Shown here piece by piece: positions 8,911-18,963 of a stretch of DNA of 63,275 bases. The number at the start of each line of letters is the position of its first letter. Within the stretch, counting starts at the first letter, position 1. Under the pieces are notes generated by a model. The model saw only the letters and a program-made list of their open reading frames with translations. It had not been told where the DNA came from and did not search any database. Origin of the DNA: Klebsiella grimontii (lineage in GTDB: Bacteria; Pseudomonadota; Gammaproteobacteria; Enterobacterales; Enterobacteriaceae); contig NZ_FZTC01000024.1 in the NCBI RefSeq assembly GCF_900200035.1, forward strand, positions 1 to 63,275, written 5' to 3'. The position numbers were made by a program, and so were the translations under genes.

Positions 8911-8936
8911 GCCCGGACTGATGTCCGGGCTTTTTT
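8911..8936 (+). terminator. Strong hairpin with T run between traX and finO
   Basis: GCCCGGAC-TGAT-GTCCGGGC followed by TTTTTT on the plus strand, ending in the traX stop codon. The T run makes it a terminator for rightward transcription, which would protect traX from antisense transcription; for the leftward tra transcript it is only a stable stem. Confidence 0.55.
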
Positions 8937-9660
8937 ACATCGAGACAACGATACCCAGCACCGCCAGATGCACGGCATAGAACATCACGAAGAAATGACG
9001 TGGCCAGAAACGTTTCACACGTTCCCCGGCAGATGAACACACCATCAATGCCAGCAGCGCAATGGTCAACCCGGCCACCGACTCACTCACGTCGTTCGGG
9101 TTCATCAATAACACCATGATGGCCCACAGCACGCCGTATCCCAGCCGTTCCGTAGCACGTTCTGCCCGACAGAGAAACCAGCCGGCGATAAGCATGCCCA
9201 CCCCGGCCGCACCGTAGCTGCCGGATGACAGCGGTATCCACGCCGCCAGGAGTGTCATGGCCAGCAGAACATATTGCCGGGAAGGCTGGCTGAACCACCG
9301 CAGGGCCTGGCCGGTCACCGCAAAGGCAAACAGAATATTCCCCGTGTACCACGGATATCCAATCAGCATAAAAGACACCTGGGCGACCAACGCCCAGCCC
9401 CACAGACTGTTCAGCTGCGACTGGCGAATTTGGCCGTGCCGCGCCAGGTTCACCCCCCACACCAGACCGAACAGCGGAAAACATCCCCGCCCCAGCAGGC
9501 GCATGATCTCGTTATTGTGGGCCAGCAATAAGCCTGCATGGTCGGTGACCATCAGGACCAGGGCCACCGTTTTAATCATATCCGTCTGCCCGGGCGTCCA
9601 GGTCAGGAGTGCCTGCAGCCAGCGGTCAGCGGCACTGAGGCGCATTACATGTGTTGTCAT
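8935..9660 (-). CDS. traX: TraX, pilin N-terminal acetylase
   Basis: A 241-residue polytopic membrane protein of the TraX family. Typical segments are PGQTDMIKTVALVLMVTDHAGLLL, GRGCFPLFGLVWGVNLARHG and GNILFAFAVTGQALRWF, with about eight hydrophobic helices. In F, TraX N-acetylates processed TraA pilin. The gene follows traI by about 90 bases and precedes finO, the standard end of the F tra operon. Confidence 0.93.
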   Translation of the reverse strand: MTTHVMRLSAADRWLQALLTWTPGQTDMIKTVALVLMVTDHAGLLLAHNNEIMRLLGRGCFPLFGLVWGVNLARHGQIRQSQLNSLWGWALVAQVSFMLIGYPWYTGNILFAFAVTGQALRWFSQPSRQYVLLAMTLLAAWIPLSSGSYGAAGVGMLIAGWFLCRAERATERLGYGVLWAIMVLLMNPNDVSESVAGLTIALLALMVCSSAGERVKRFWPRHFFVMFYAVHLAVLGIVVSM

Positions 9661-9752
9661 CTTTATGTCCTTTTTATCCCTTACATCGCGCCCCGGCAGG
9701 GTGCCCGATTTTTAATCGGGAAGGATGCCGGGGCAGACAAGCCGCAGGCGCG

Positions 9753-12700
9753 TCAGTCGCCCCCGAGCGTTTTCTCACGATTGAGATCACGAACCATATC
9801 GCGCTCCATCTGCTGCAGGCGCTCCCGCTGAAGGCTCTCCTGAGCCACCTGCTGAACGGCCGCTTCCTGTTTCCGGGTCTGTGGATCGTCGGGCAGGGTC
9901 ATCTTCTCTTCACCCGGTTTTTCGCGCTCCAGACCGCGAATGACGTCTCCGATGACCTCTTTTACCCGGTCTTCAGATTCGCCGGCTTTACGCCCGTCCC
10001 CGGCCACTTCCCGGGCAGTCTGTTCCGCCTGTTTCTCCATATTCTGACGCTGCGCCTCTTCCGCGGCCCGCTGTGCCAGCACTTCTGGCGGAAGCGGAAT
10101 GTCAGTTCCTGCCGCCTCCGGTGAAACTACCGGTATCGGATCTGCCCAGACGCGTCCGCCGGTGATGGCGCCCGGATTCCAGGGGCGGTCATCGCCAGCA
10201 AGGCGCACTACCACGCCGCTGTCAGGGTTATCGCGGGCGACCCTGACGCCCTCTCCCATATTCCCGGCCAGCAGGCTCTCGCCGTTCCGGCTCCCCTGCA
10301 GCGCCACAAAGCGGGCATCTTCATTGCCCATCACCCGTCCCTCGCCCCCCATCACCTGCAGGCGGCCGTCGCTGTCCGTCAGCGAACTGAGCCAGATCCC
10401 GGCTTCTTTCCCGTTCTTGTCATACACCGGCAGCGCCACGTGGGGCTGCGGATACTGTTTTCCGGGCGAAATGAATTTTCCGGGCGATATCCCCTTCGCA
10501 AGGCCGGACTGCTGCAGCGCCGCGCGGCCTGCCGCGGTTTCATTCATCGGTCGCGCACGGCTGAACAGCTGCTCCGCAGTGTGTACCGCCCGGTCATTAC
10601 GCGGCGCAAGAATATCGTGCGCCGTCGCTTTCGAGGGCGAGGCATTAATTGCTTTTATCCAGCCCTCCCGGCTGTCGGTATAGACCTGAACATGCTGTTT
10701 CATACGCGATAACCCGACATAGGCGGATTCGAAGCTGGCCATCGCTTTTCGGCCCTCCGCCACGCCCTCCAGCGCGATGGCAAACGGTTCACTGGCCCCC
10801 TGGGCCCCGTGAGCGGTAATGGCATACGCCAGATCAATATGGCGTTGCGCCTCGTCGGCCTTCGGGTTCAGTGTCCGGGAGGTTTTGCCGTCCGACAACG
10901 TGACACTGTCACCTGAGACGGATTTTACCTCCCACACGCTGTTGGCCACATAGCCGCGCTCCGGGTCACTTTTGCTGAAGCGCATTCGGTCCCCCTCAGA
11001 CACGGTGATATCTTCCCGGCGATAGAGCGTCACGCCTTCTGCCGATGCCTCCCGGGGTGAGATAAATCGCTCCTTTCCTTCACTGTCTGTCAGGGTGATC
11101 AGCTGATTATCCTTATCCACTTTGCTGATACGGTGGTATACGTTATCAACCAGCGCCACCGCCTCCTTGTGAGCCGTCCAGGTCGACAGTCTGCGCAGTT
11201 CACCGTCACGGATGTTACTCGTGACCAGCACCGGCAGGGTGATTTCCTCTTTGCCGGTTTCCCCGTTCTCCCGCCGAGCGTCATGGATCAGACCGTTCAG
11301 CGCCCGCCGGTCCTTATTCAGATGGGTGATCACCAGCGTCTGCGACTGTGCCTCCGGGGTGCGACCAGCGTAGTCCTTCACCAGAGCCTCGTAGAGCGTC
11401 GCGGGCTGACCTGCCGGCACGCTTTCGCCTTTCTTCAGTGCCTCCTGAATCGCCTTCTCCTGTGCCCGCGTGAATTCCACCACAGAACTGCCCGGCGCCC
11501 AGGCGCCTTCTTTTCTCGGCACTTGCTCCGGCGTGACCTGCTCAATTGTTGCCAGCGCGCTGTTCACGTCGCGGTCAATGAGGCTGTAGACCGCCGGTCG
11601 CAGTTCCGGTACCTGGCGCACGATTTCTTTCATGATGGCCACATCCGCGGCGCTGCGCTGCTGCATCAGTCTGAATGGCTGGCCGGGTGCAATGGACTGC
11701 AACTGGTCGGTGTCCCCGCTCAGAACGGCCCGGCCGCCGCCGGCGGCTATCAGCGACAGGGCTTTTGCCGTGTCGGCCAGCCCCACCATCGAGCTCTCGT
11801 CGAGCAGGAACAGGGTGTTGCTGAAATCCGGTGTCTGGCCATTACGCTGCAGGAGCTGCGTGTCGTGCAGGAACGAGGCGGTGGTCTGCGCATCCACGCC
11901 GGCGCTCTGCATTTCCCCGACCGCACGGTGTGTCGGACCGAGACCGATAACGCGCGGGCGGGTCTCTTCCGGCAGAAGGTCGATGGCGCCCGTCACCGCC
12001 CGGAACTGGGTCGTTTTCCCCACCCCGGCATAGCCCTGAACGACCGTGAAGCGGTCAGAGGTCTCCAGGATCATGCGGGTCGCCGCACGTTGTCCGGAGG
12101 TCAGGTCCGTCATCAGGCTGGCCGGCACGCGGTCCATCAGCGGCTGCATCGCCGCTTTCCCTTCGAGTACCCGGGTCAGCACACTCTTTTCTGCGTCCCA
12201 GGTCTGGCGGGAAATCAGCAGGTCGTTGCCGTGACCGGGCGCCACCGGCACACTCAGCAGACTGCCGGCCTTAATCTGCGCCTGAATGGACCGGTCAATA
12301 TCCGCCATCGGGACCTTACCTCCCCCGTCGAATTCCATTGCTGTGGACAGCAGCTGCGGACGCGTGAAGGTCAGGTTGTTGCTTTCCAGTAAGGGAATGG
12401 AAAGGTGAATGGCCTGTTCTGCCGGGGAGTGAAGGCCTGCTTTTTGCTGCGCAATGGCCGCATCCAGTTCTGTCTCGCCGGAACGGGCCTTCAGCTGCTC
12501 TGAGACCACGCTGAAGGCGGTATGACGCGCCAGCTTCTCTGTAGTGCGGTCCGCATCCTGTGCGGAGTAAAGCCGGATATGGCTTCCGCTCTGCGCCAGC
12601 TGGTTCAGCGTGGCATTATCCAGCTCTCGCTGCGTCACCGAGGCAAAGACGGTCGCCGTCTCGCTGACCGACCTGCCGGGGCTTTCCACCCAACCGTGCC

Positions 12701-15014
12701 CGACCTTGATACCGTCGAACGGTCCGGCGCCCACAGCCAGGGTCTGGGTGGTTTTCTGCCCGGGGCGCTGCACTGTCAGATGCCCGGCCTCCGCTTTCAG
12801 TACCGTGACACCCTCGCCCCCTTTCAACCGCGTCTCAGGAATTTTCCCCAGCACCGCCAGACGTTCACCTTCCGCTACCGGTAGCTTATCGGCCCGAAAC
12901 AGCGTCCACTGGCTGTCGACGGCAGAAACCTTCATATCCAGACGTTCCCCCTCTTTGTCCCTGAGCGTCAGCATATTGCTGCTGGCGGTCACCCGATCGA
13001 TCACAAAGCGGTCATGCTTCCGGGCGTTCGGGTCCCACCGCTCCACCACCATTCCTTCCCGGTAATAGTCCCGCACGCCGCGGCTTTTACTGTCCAGCCA
13101 GACCGGGGTCAGGGCGGTGACGGCCATCTCCTTCGTCCCCAGCACGCCCTCGTTTTTCAGGGTGTCGCGGATGATGCCGTTGAGTACGCCCTGCTCACGC
13201 GTCCCGCTGATTTGCGCCACGCTTTCCTGCCCTTCGCGTACGCTGACGGAAAACTCCTGCGCCAGGCGGCTGTAACGTGCGCCTTTGTCCGGCTCACTGA
13301 TGATGTCCGCCGTCGCCTGCTTTCCGCCCTGCCAGCGATACGTATTCACCCCGCTCTCTTTCAGCACCGTCAGCGCGCTGCCGGTGCCGCTGCGCTTCCC
13401 GCTGTCGGAGAGCAGGACCTGCACGTTATGCCGCATGGCGCCATCCAGCATAGAAATAGTCTCTTTCAGGCTCAGCTTCTCCGCCTGGTCCACGATGAGC
13501 GTCCCGCCCGGGATAAACGCGGTTCCGTCCTGCAGGGCAGATTTCCCGGTCACCGTTTCTCCCGCCAGACGCGCATCCGCAGACAGAAACTCACGCGAAC
13601 GGTTGTCAGCAGCAACAATGTGCACGTCCCGCCCTTGCTCCCGTGCCATCAGGGTTAACTCAGCTACCCGCTCACGCTGGCCAGCCGCGCCGCCCTGGCC
13701 GGAGACAATCCCCATTGTCGGCAGGTCCTGAGCCAGCACACTGACGGCATCGCTGAAAGGCGACTGACGCACAACAGAGGTATCCGGCGTGACGGAGACA
13801 TGATTCTGGCGCTGAACCTCCTGGCTCAGCGCTTTAACGGACAATTCATCCAGGACATGGATGTTTGAGGTGAACAGGCCTTTCTCCCGGTCGAGCGGGA
13901 TCAGCTGCTCACGTTCAATCGCCGCATCGATACCCGTCCTCGCCTGCTCAAACACGCCGGGTTTGGCTTCCAGCTGGCTGACCGTACGGGCCAGCAGGTC
14001 AGCATAGGTGAACTGCACCTTCCGGTCGCTGAGCCCGGCAATGGCTTTCGTGACCACGTCGCTGATATCAGGGGCGTCCGTTTTCACCGGGCTGACGGGC
14101 GCACTGGCGATTTCTGTCGCGCGCTTATCGGCATCCTCGCGGTAACCGCGCATGTCGAACCCGGTTTCTTTGAGGGTGTTCACCCACTCGACCATCTTCT
14201 CTGCCGGGTCGAGGGTTTCTTTGGATTTACGGGTATCGAGCGCGGCGACATCCCGGGATTTCAGGGACGCATCGGGCCCTGCTGCTTCCCTGACCTCTTG
14301 GGTGCGGGTGGAAAAAGGCTCGACCGGCACCTCTTTCATTTCCCACATGCCGTGCTTGCCTACGACTTCGGTTTCATACCCGAGCTTTTCCACCAGGGGT
14401 TTCAGCACTTCACGGTATATTTTTCCGAAAGCGAGCTGGTTGGCATACACGTTCTCAATGAAGCCGGTTTTACCGACCGTGTCGGTCCCCAGCGACTGCC
14501 ATTTATCCCCGTTCTGCGTGGCATTGATCACCACGGCATGGGTATGCAACTGGGGCTCCTGATTACGGTTCGTATCGTGGTTGAATTTCGCCACAATGAG
14601 GTTACCGGTCAGCACGGTTTCACTTTTTCCGTCCGTCATGACCCGGGTCGCAGCCAGCGTTTCAATCTGTTTTACGGCTTCGGTAACGGCCTGATTGTGG
14701 GCATCAATCAGGCGCTTATCCCCGCCGATCATGGCCATGACAGACACGCTTTTGGGGGCGGAGAAGGTCAGATCGTAACCTGGCCGGTGTTTGTTCACGC
14801 CATCCTGCATCCGGGTCAGGTCGCTGCCGTCCGGCAACTTTCCTTTCAGCAGGTCCGTGAATACCTGCTTATCCACCTTCCCGTCCAGCCCCAGCGCCTC
14901 CGCCCCCTTTCCCTGCCAGCGCTCATCCATGCTCCCGATAACGTAATAGTTATCCTTGTCTGTATAGTAATTGCCGGCGCTCCCCGCGGACTTTACCGAA
15001 CCAATCGACATCAT
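9753..15014 (-). CDS. traI: TraI relaxase/helicase
   Basis: A 1753-residue MOB-F relaxase and 5'-3' helicase, full length. The relaxase domain has the catalytic tyrosines in GSAGNYYTDKDNYY (Tyr16, 17, 23, 24) and the metal histidines (His146, 157, 159) in FNHDTNRNQEPQLHTHAVV. A central degenerate helicase-like domain follows, then the active helicase with Walker A VQGYAGVGKTTQF at about residues 990-1000 and LFLLDESSMVG about 65 residues later. The C-terminal part (after about 1450) is the TraM/TraD interaction region. Consecutive ATGs at 15014 and 15011 overlap the traD stop (TGATG), so translation is coupled. TraI nicks oriT and unwinds the transferred strand. Confidence 0.97.
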   Translation of the reverse strand: MMSIGSVKSAGSAGNYYTDKDNYYVIGSMDERWQGKGAEALGLDGKVDKQVFTDLLKGKLPDGSDLTRMQDGVNKHRPGYDLTFSAPKSVSVMAMIGGDKRLIDAHNQAVTEAVKQIETLAATRVMTDGKSETVLTGNLIVAKFNHDTNRNQEPQLHTHAVVINATQNGDKWQSLGTDTVGKTGFIENVYANQLAFGKIYREVLKPLVEKLGYETEVVGKHGMWEMKEVPVEPFSTRTQEVREAAGPDASLKSRDVAALDTRKSKETLDPAEKMVEWVNTLKETGFDMRGYREDADKRATEIASAPVSPVKTDAPDISDVVTKAIAGLSDRKVQFTYADLLARTVSQLEAKPGVFEQARTGIDAAIEREQLIPLDREKGLFTSNIHVLDELSVKALSQEVQRQNHVSVTPDTSVVRQSPFSDAVSVLAQDLPTMGIVSGQGGAAGQRERVAELTLMAREQGRDVHIVAADNRSREFLSADARLAGETVTGKSALQDGTAFIPGGTLIVDQAEKLSLKETISMLDGAMRHNVQVLLSDSGKRSGTGSALTVLKESGVNTYRWQGGKQATADIISEPDKGARYSRLAQEFSVSVREGQESVAQISGTREQGVLNGIIRDTLKNEGVLGTKEMAVTALTPVWLDSKSRGVRDYYREGMVVERWDPNARKHDRFVIDRVTASSNMLTLRDKEGERLDMKVSAVDSQWTLFRADKLPVAEGERLAVLGKIPETRLKGGEGVTVLKAEAGHLTVQRPGQKTTQTLAVGAGPFDGIKVGHGWVESPGRSVSETATVFASVTQRELDNATLNQLAQSGSHIRLYSAQDADRTTEKLARHTAFSVVSEQLKARSGETELDAAIAQQKAGLHSPAEQAIHLSIPLLESNNLTFTRPQLLSTAMEFDGGGKVPMADIDRSIQAQIKAGSLLSVPVAPGHGNDLLISRQTWDAEKSVLTRVLEGKAAMQPLMDRVPASLMTDLTSGQRAATRMILETSDRFTVVQGYAGVGKTTQFRAVTGAIDLLPEETRPRVIGLGPTHRAVGEMQSAGVDAQTTASFLHDTQLLQRNGQTPDFSNTLFLLDESSMVGLADTAKALSLIAAGGGRAVLSGDTDQLQSIAPGQPFRLMQQRSAADVAIMKEIVRQVPELRPAVYSLIDRDVNSALATIEQVTPEQVPRKEGAWAPGSSVVEFTRAQEKAIQEALKKGESVPAGQPATLYEALVKDYAGRTPEAQSQTLVITHLNKDRRALNGLIHDARRENGETGKEEITLPVLVTSNIRDGELRRLSTWTAHKEAVALVDNVYHRISKVDKDNQLITLTDSEGKERFISPREASAEGVTLYRREDITVSEGDRMRFSKSDPERGYVANSVWEVKSVSGDSVTLSDGKTSRTLNPKADEAQRHIDLAYAITAHGAQGASEPFAIALEGVAEGRKAMASFESAYVGLSRMKQHVQVYTDSREGWIKAINASPSKATAHDILAPRNDRAVHTAEQLFSRARPMNETAAGRAALQQSGLAKGISPGKFISPGKQYPQPHVALPVYDKNGKEAGIWLSSLTDSDGRLQVMGGEGRVMGNEDARFVALQGSRNGESLLAGNMGEGVRVARDNPDSGVVVRLAGDDRPWNPGAITGGRVWADPIPVVSPEAAGTDIPLPPEVLAQRAAEEAQRQNMEKQAEQTAREVAGDGRKAGESEDRVKEVIGDVIRGLEREKPGEEKMTLPDDPQTRKQEAAVQQVAQESLQRERLQQMERDMVRDLNREKTLGGD

Positions 15015-17311
15015 CAGAAGTTCCCTCCCACCTCAATATCGTCATGCTCGCTGCGGCTGTGATTGATATTGACCTCTTCGCGTCGCTGCATATCACGCTG
15101 TGTTTGCTCAGTCGCCAGCCAGGCGTCATACGCATCCATGTCTTCAATTTCACCCGCATCATTCACCCCGGCTGGCAGCATATTCTGACCCTGTTCTGCG
15201 GGCTGTTGCTCCAGTGCCTGTTCCGTCCCACCCGCAGGCACAGCAGTCGCACCGGAAGTGGATGCCGCTGCCGCTGCGCCGGTTGTCGCCGCCGCCGGTC
15301 GGGTCACAGTAAGCGGGACGGTTGTGACGTGGCGTTCGGGTGATACAGGCTGGGATGCAGACGGAGCCTTAACAGGAACACTTTGAGCCGGTTGCTTCTC
15401 CGCCGCAGGAGACGCTTTGATCGGAGCAACCTCCGCCGGTGCACCAGAAGTATCCGTCGCCGTTTCTCCCCCTTCAGGCATCCCTGTCGCTTCGTCCGGC
15501 GTAAACAGCATCCGGGCATGACTGCTTTCAGCTTCGCGAGCTTCCAGCAGGGTATCCAGTCTGGCGTCCGTCCGCGTATCGAGGTTACGGAGAATAAATC
15601 CCTCGGCAATTTTCGGCCGGGATTTGTATTTCAGAGCCAGCTTCACCGCCGGATACGGGCCCGGCAAGGTGACATAGCAGGACAGGTCAGGCAGCGTCTG
15701 GATGTCGGAGTAACTGACCAGCGTTTCCCGCTCTTTTTCCTTGCCGGTCGACACGCCGTCACGTACCGGGTCTGCACCGTAAGAGTACTGCTCGCTGGCC
15801 TTGAGGATTTCTTTCTCACCGATTTCGCCGGCGGCAAACTCAGCAATCTCTTTACTTGGGGAGCGGAAAAAGGCACGGGTGTTCATCACGTCGAACAGCG
15901 TCGCCGCGGGCTTCACCCCGTAAATATCTTCAAGCTGGGCATAAGACTGGATACCAAACACATAACAGCCGCCGAACTTACGCGCTTCCGGCAGGATCTC
16001 GACCAGGTCCGGCAGCTTGTGCAGCGTGGGGAGCTCATCCGCAAAAATCCACACGCGCCGGTTACGGTTCTCCCCCATCCCCAGCAGGCCGCGGATAGCG
16101 ATAGACAACCACATTGAGATAACCGGCTTCAGTGACGCATGCGTGTCAGCGTTGGAAGAGATAAACAGCCAGCCGTTGGGCTGGTCCTCACGTACGCCCC
16201 GCATCCAGTCACGGATAGTGAACGGCTCACCGTTTTTCTCGATCCCCTGCAGATAGCGAATGGCTTTGACGTAGTTGGTCAGTACGGCGCGAATGGAGAT
16301 AGCCGTTTTCTCAATCTTTTCCTCCACCAGGTTAGCGGCCGGCGTGTTTTTCAGGTACGCGCGCAGTTTGTCTATTTTGATGGACAGCATGGTATCAACC
16401 AGCTTTTCGTAGCTACGGTCTTTATCCTCGCGCATCAGGTACGCACCTTCGGAAAATATGGTGCGGCCGGAGCCCTGCCAGAACGGGTCCTCTTTAGTGC
16501 CCATCGGAATAAGTGTATTAGAGACGTTATCAAAATCCGGTAGTGTCAGGCATTCGCGCCATATATCCCAGGCTGCACAGCGGGAATCCAGTGGGTTAAG
16601 AATTTTATCCAGTGACGGGTCGTAATAGCTTTTGACGAACTCACAGGAGCGGTCGTAAATAATGGCCATATCACCGCGTGCACGTACGTAATTCAGCAGC
16701 CGGCGGATGACTTCGGATTTGCCTGAGCCGACCGTACCGTGAAGACAGAAGTTCTGGATTTCGGAGTTTTTCAGAATAGGCAGGTCGCCAATTTTAATAT
16801 CGGAGGCCACCCCATCGCGTTTCATCTGGCGGGCCACTTCTTTTGGTTTATCGGAAAGCTGGCGCCCTCCGGTATTCTCATCTTCGCTTTGCTGTTTCCC
16901 CTGGCGGCCCAGTACCCAGCTGGCGACAAAGAACGTCACAATACAGACGGTCAACGACACGATGGCGGCACAAACGAAGCTGGTCCAGAGCTGCTCACCG
17001 CACCAGATGGTATATTTATCGGCAAGGATTTGCTCCGAATTATATTCCAGCGACTTCCCATAATAGTTAATCGTATAGACCGGCTGGGAGCGAATAATAT
17101 CGCGCATGGGCGCCAGTGTCGTACACCACCAGTAGACGCAGCCGTTAACGAAAGTTTGCCAGCTGAGCCGGTACATCAGTATCAACCCGCACAACACCCA
17201 GAAAATAATAAAAAGCACATAGAATATAATATTGGCAATCTGGCCAAACATGCGAAAGCGCATATTGGCAATCTGACCGCCTTGAGTCATGTCCTTAGCA
17301 TTAAAGCTCAT
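15014..17311 (-). CDS. traD: TraD coupling protein
   Basis: A 765-residue type IV coupling ATPase of the VirD4/TraD family. The N-terminus [19 protein letters not shown] is nearly that of F; two membrane helices follow (about 27-47 and 105-128). Walker A is [14 protein letters not shown] around residues 190-203 and Walker [20 protein letters not shown]. The C-terminal tail is Pro/Ala/Thr-rich low-complexity and ends [22 protein letters not shown], similar to the F tail that contacts TraM. The F tail has Gln-Gln-Pro repeats; here they are replaced by Ala/Thr-rich sequence. I start at ATG 17311 by family alignment. TraD feeds the relaxosome into the channel. Confidence 0.96.
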   Translation of the reverse strand: MSFNAKDMTQGGQIANMRFRMFGQIANIIFYVLFIIFWVLCGLILMYRLSWQTFVNGCVYWWCTTLAPMRDIIRSQPVYTINYYGKSLEYNSEQILADKYTIWCGEQLWTSFVCAAIVSLTVCIVTFFVASWVLGRQGKQQSEDENTGGRQLSDKPKEVARQMKRDGVASDIKIGDLPILKNSEIQNFCLHGTVGSGKSEVIRRLLNYVRARGDMAIIYDRSCEFVKSYYDPSLDKILNPLDSRCAAWDIWRECLTLPDFDNVSNTLIPMGTKEDPFWQGSGRTIFSEGAYLMREDKDRSYEKLVDTMLSIKIDKLRAYLKNTPAANLVEEKIEKTAISIRAVLTNYVKAIRYLQGIEKNGEPFTIRDWMRGVREDQPNGWLFISSNADTHASLKPVISMWLSIAIRGLLGMGENRNRRVWIFADELPTLHKLPDLVEILPEARKFGGCYVFGIQSYAQLEDIYGVKPAATLFDVMNTRAFFRSPSKEIAEFAAGEIGEKEILKASEQYSYGADPVRDGVSTGKEKERETLVSYSDIQTLPDLSCYVTLPGPYPAVKLALKYKSRPKIAEGFILRNLDTRTDARLDTLLEAREAESSHARMLFTPDEATGMPEGGETATDTSGAPAEVAPIKASPAAEKQPAQSVPVKAPSASQPVSPERHVTTVPLTVTRPAAATTGAAAAASTSGATAVPAGGTEQALEQQPAEQGQNMLPAGVNDAGEIEDMDAYDAWLATEQTQRDMQRREEVNINHSRSEHDDIEVGGNF

Positions 17312-17505
17312 AATTCTTGACCTTAAATACAAAAGCGAAGGAATGTTCCGACCACGGTCGGCAACGCCTCACAGATGCACAAATAAATTGTGCAACTGCT
17401 CACCGTTCTGAGGAGGAATAAGCTGATTAAATGTCGAATTAACCTGACAGGCCAGGGAGGCGATGTCAGTCTGGCCCGGTATACCCGGGCCGTGAGGTGG
17501 CAAAC
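17312..17505. other. traT-traD intergenic region with hairpins
   Basis: A short non-coding gap. It contains a perfect stem GGCCCGG-TATAC-CCGGGCC at 17473-17491, just after traT on the leftward transcript, and a second stem CCGACC-AC-GGTCGG at about 17350-17363. Neither has a T run on the minus strand, so they are more likely mRNA-stabilising or processing structures than full terminators. Confidence 0.4.
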
Positions 17506-18237
17506 TTACAGAATATTCGCGATAGATTTAGCCAGCTGGTCTTCCAGAACAGGCTGTGCTTCCGGGAACTTGAGATTAACTTTGTTCGCACTGGAGACAA
17601 CGCGCGTCTGGTATTTATGCTGATTACCGGTTTCGGTGCTGGTTTGCACTTTCGCACCGGAGGTACCCTGGCGTAATACCGCGACATTATCCGTCTGTAC
17701 CTGGGTTTTGGCCCGTTCGGAGATCTGAACATCGGTGATCATCGTGTAGTTCACGTCTTCCACCATCGCATCAGCCGCCATGCCTACCAGTCCTGCGGCC
17801 AGGCCGACACCGAGGGTCGCGCCGGCTGAACTGGAATTGTAGGCGGTGATCCCTGCCCCCAGCGCAGCCGCTGTAGCTGCGCCTTCATAACCGCGGCTTA
17901 GCCAGCCCTGGGTTTCACGCAGGTCCATTTTATCGGCCTTCAGCACATTTGCCTGAATCCAGTAACCCGCGGTATCGGGATTAGTGACGACCTGGTAGCC
18001 TTTTGCTGTGACGGCACTGGTGATTTTCGACTGGAGCCCGCTCATGTCTTTATCAGAGGTATTTTTGATTTGCAGATAAACGGTCTTATTATTTGACGGT
18101 TCCAGCCAGATTGTTTCGCTCATCTGTGTTTTCACATCCAGATTGCGCTTTTTAATTGCTGTCCCCATTGCGCTACAACCAGAAAGCACCAGTGCTGAGC
18201 TGATGACCATTACAGCCATGACTTTATTTAGTTTCAT
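17506..18237 (-). CDS. traT: TraT surface-exclusion lipoprotein
   Basis: A 243-residue outer-membrane lipoprotein. The lipobox is LVLSGC after a 20-residue signal, followed by [26 protein letters not shown], which is characteristic of TraT. A hydrophobic glycine/alanine-rich stretch lies near residues 125-165. TraT blocks stable mating-pair formation with cells already carrying the plasmid. I use the ATG at 18237, matching the family length (F TraT has about 244 residues). It lies between traS and traD as in F. Confidence 0.95.
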   Translation of the reverse strand: MKLNKVMAVMVISSALVLSGCSAMGTAIKKRNLDVKTQMSETIWLEPSNNKTVYLQIKNTSDKDMSGLQSKITSAVTAKGYQVVTNPDTAGYWIQANVLKADKMDLRETQGWLSRGYEGAATAAALGAGITAYNSSSAGATLGVGLAAGLVGMAADAMVEDVNYTMITDVQISERAKTQVQTDNVAVLRQGTSGAKVQTSTETGNQHKYQTRVVSSANKVNLKFPEAQPVLEDQLAKSIANIL

Positions 18238-18430
18238 CCTGAATCCTTGTGACATAATCAATATAAGTGAATACACATTCTCTTATTGCTTCGGAATGCG
18301 CATTCACTATAAAGGAATTTTAAGGGAAAGGTGTAGATTAATTACGGTTTGAACAATCAATAATAACCCAAAGAAACTCTTAGCCTATTAACAAACCACT
18401 ATAATTGATAGGTAAGTTTTGATGGGCTAA
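18238..18430. other. AT-rich gap between traS and traT
   Basis: A non-coding, markedly AT-rich stretch of 193 bases that probably contains a separate leftward promoter for traT, which is strongly expressed in related plasmids. I can see several TA-rich -10-like hexamers but none that I can single out. Confidence 0.3.
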
Positions 18431-18958
18431 CTAACCTTCCAATTTCTCTGCCTTGAAAGAGTTTATCGCAGATGTGAGTAACGATAGCTGATACCTTCCA
18501 AAGTCCAGATTCATAACAACCCCAAAAAAAATCGACGTAATTAAGACCATAAAACCAAAAGGAAATGGTGAGTCATAAGAAAAACGATTAAAAAAGGCAA
18601 GAAAAAGAATCGTCAACATATATAAAAATGCATAAATAATGATTTTTCTGGAAAAAAATCGATATATATTTGAACGTATCCTAAAGGATTTAGGCACGGA
18701 TAAAAACAAGGAGCGAGCACTAGCTATACCAAGAAGAAGAATCAACCCCACCCCCCCTGGAAAAATCACGACCCAAAAAATATATTTTACTGCAAGGTAG
18801 TTATGATTAACGCTAATCATCGCGCAAAGAACATTCCATGCAACTATAACTAATCCAGGCCACAGACATGCCCAAAAAGACGGTATCGCTGCTTCCCCTT
18901 GTGAAAGTACATTTTTCAGTTCCTCCACCTCGTGGAGGATGACTTTATTGTTTATCAT
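18431..18958 (-). CDS. traS: TraS-position inner-membrane entry-exclusion protein
   Basis: A 175-residue hydrophobic protein with four probable membrane helices (about residues 28-47, 57-75, 104-122 and 130-150). It lies exactly where TraS lies in F, between traG and traT. TraS proteins diverge greatly and confer plasmid-specific entry exclusion by recognising the donor TraG; identity here rests on position and topology, not on sequence. The gene is AT-rich compared with its neighbours. I choose ATG 18958 with AAGGTG six bases ahead; a GTG at 18967 that overlaps the traG stop is an alternative. Confidence 0.7.
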   Translation of the reverse strand: MINNKVILHEVEELKNVLSQGEAAIPSFWACLWPGLVIVAWNVLCAMISVNHNYLAVKYIFWVVIFPGGVGLILLLGIASARSLFLSVPKSFRIRSNIYRFFSRKIIIYAFLYMLTILFLAFFNRFSYDSPFPFGFMVLITSIFFGVVMNLDFGRYQLSLLTSAINSFKAEKLEG

Positions 18959-18963
18959 CAAGT

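Noticed and set aside
11133..12392. 419-residue frame antisense to traI
   Set aside because: Explained by the GC-rich reading of traI on the other strand; no recognisable domain or RBS.
17473..17491. Terminator after traT
   Set aside because: Strong stem but no T-run on the transcript strand; traD follows in the same operon.
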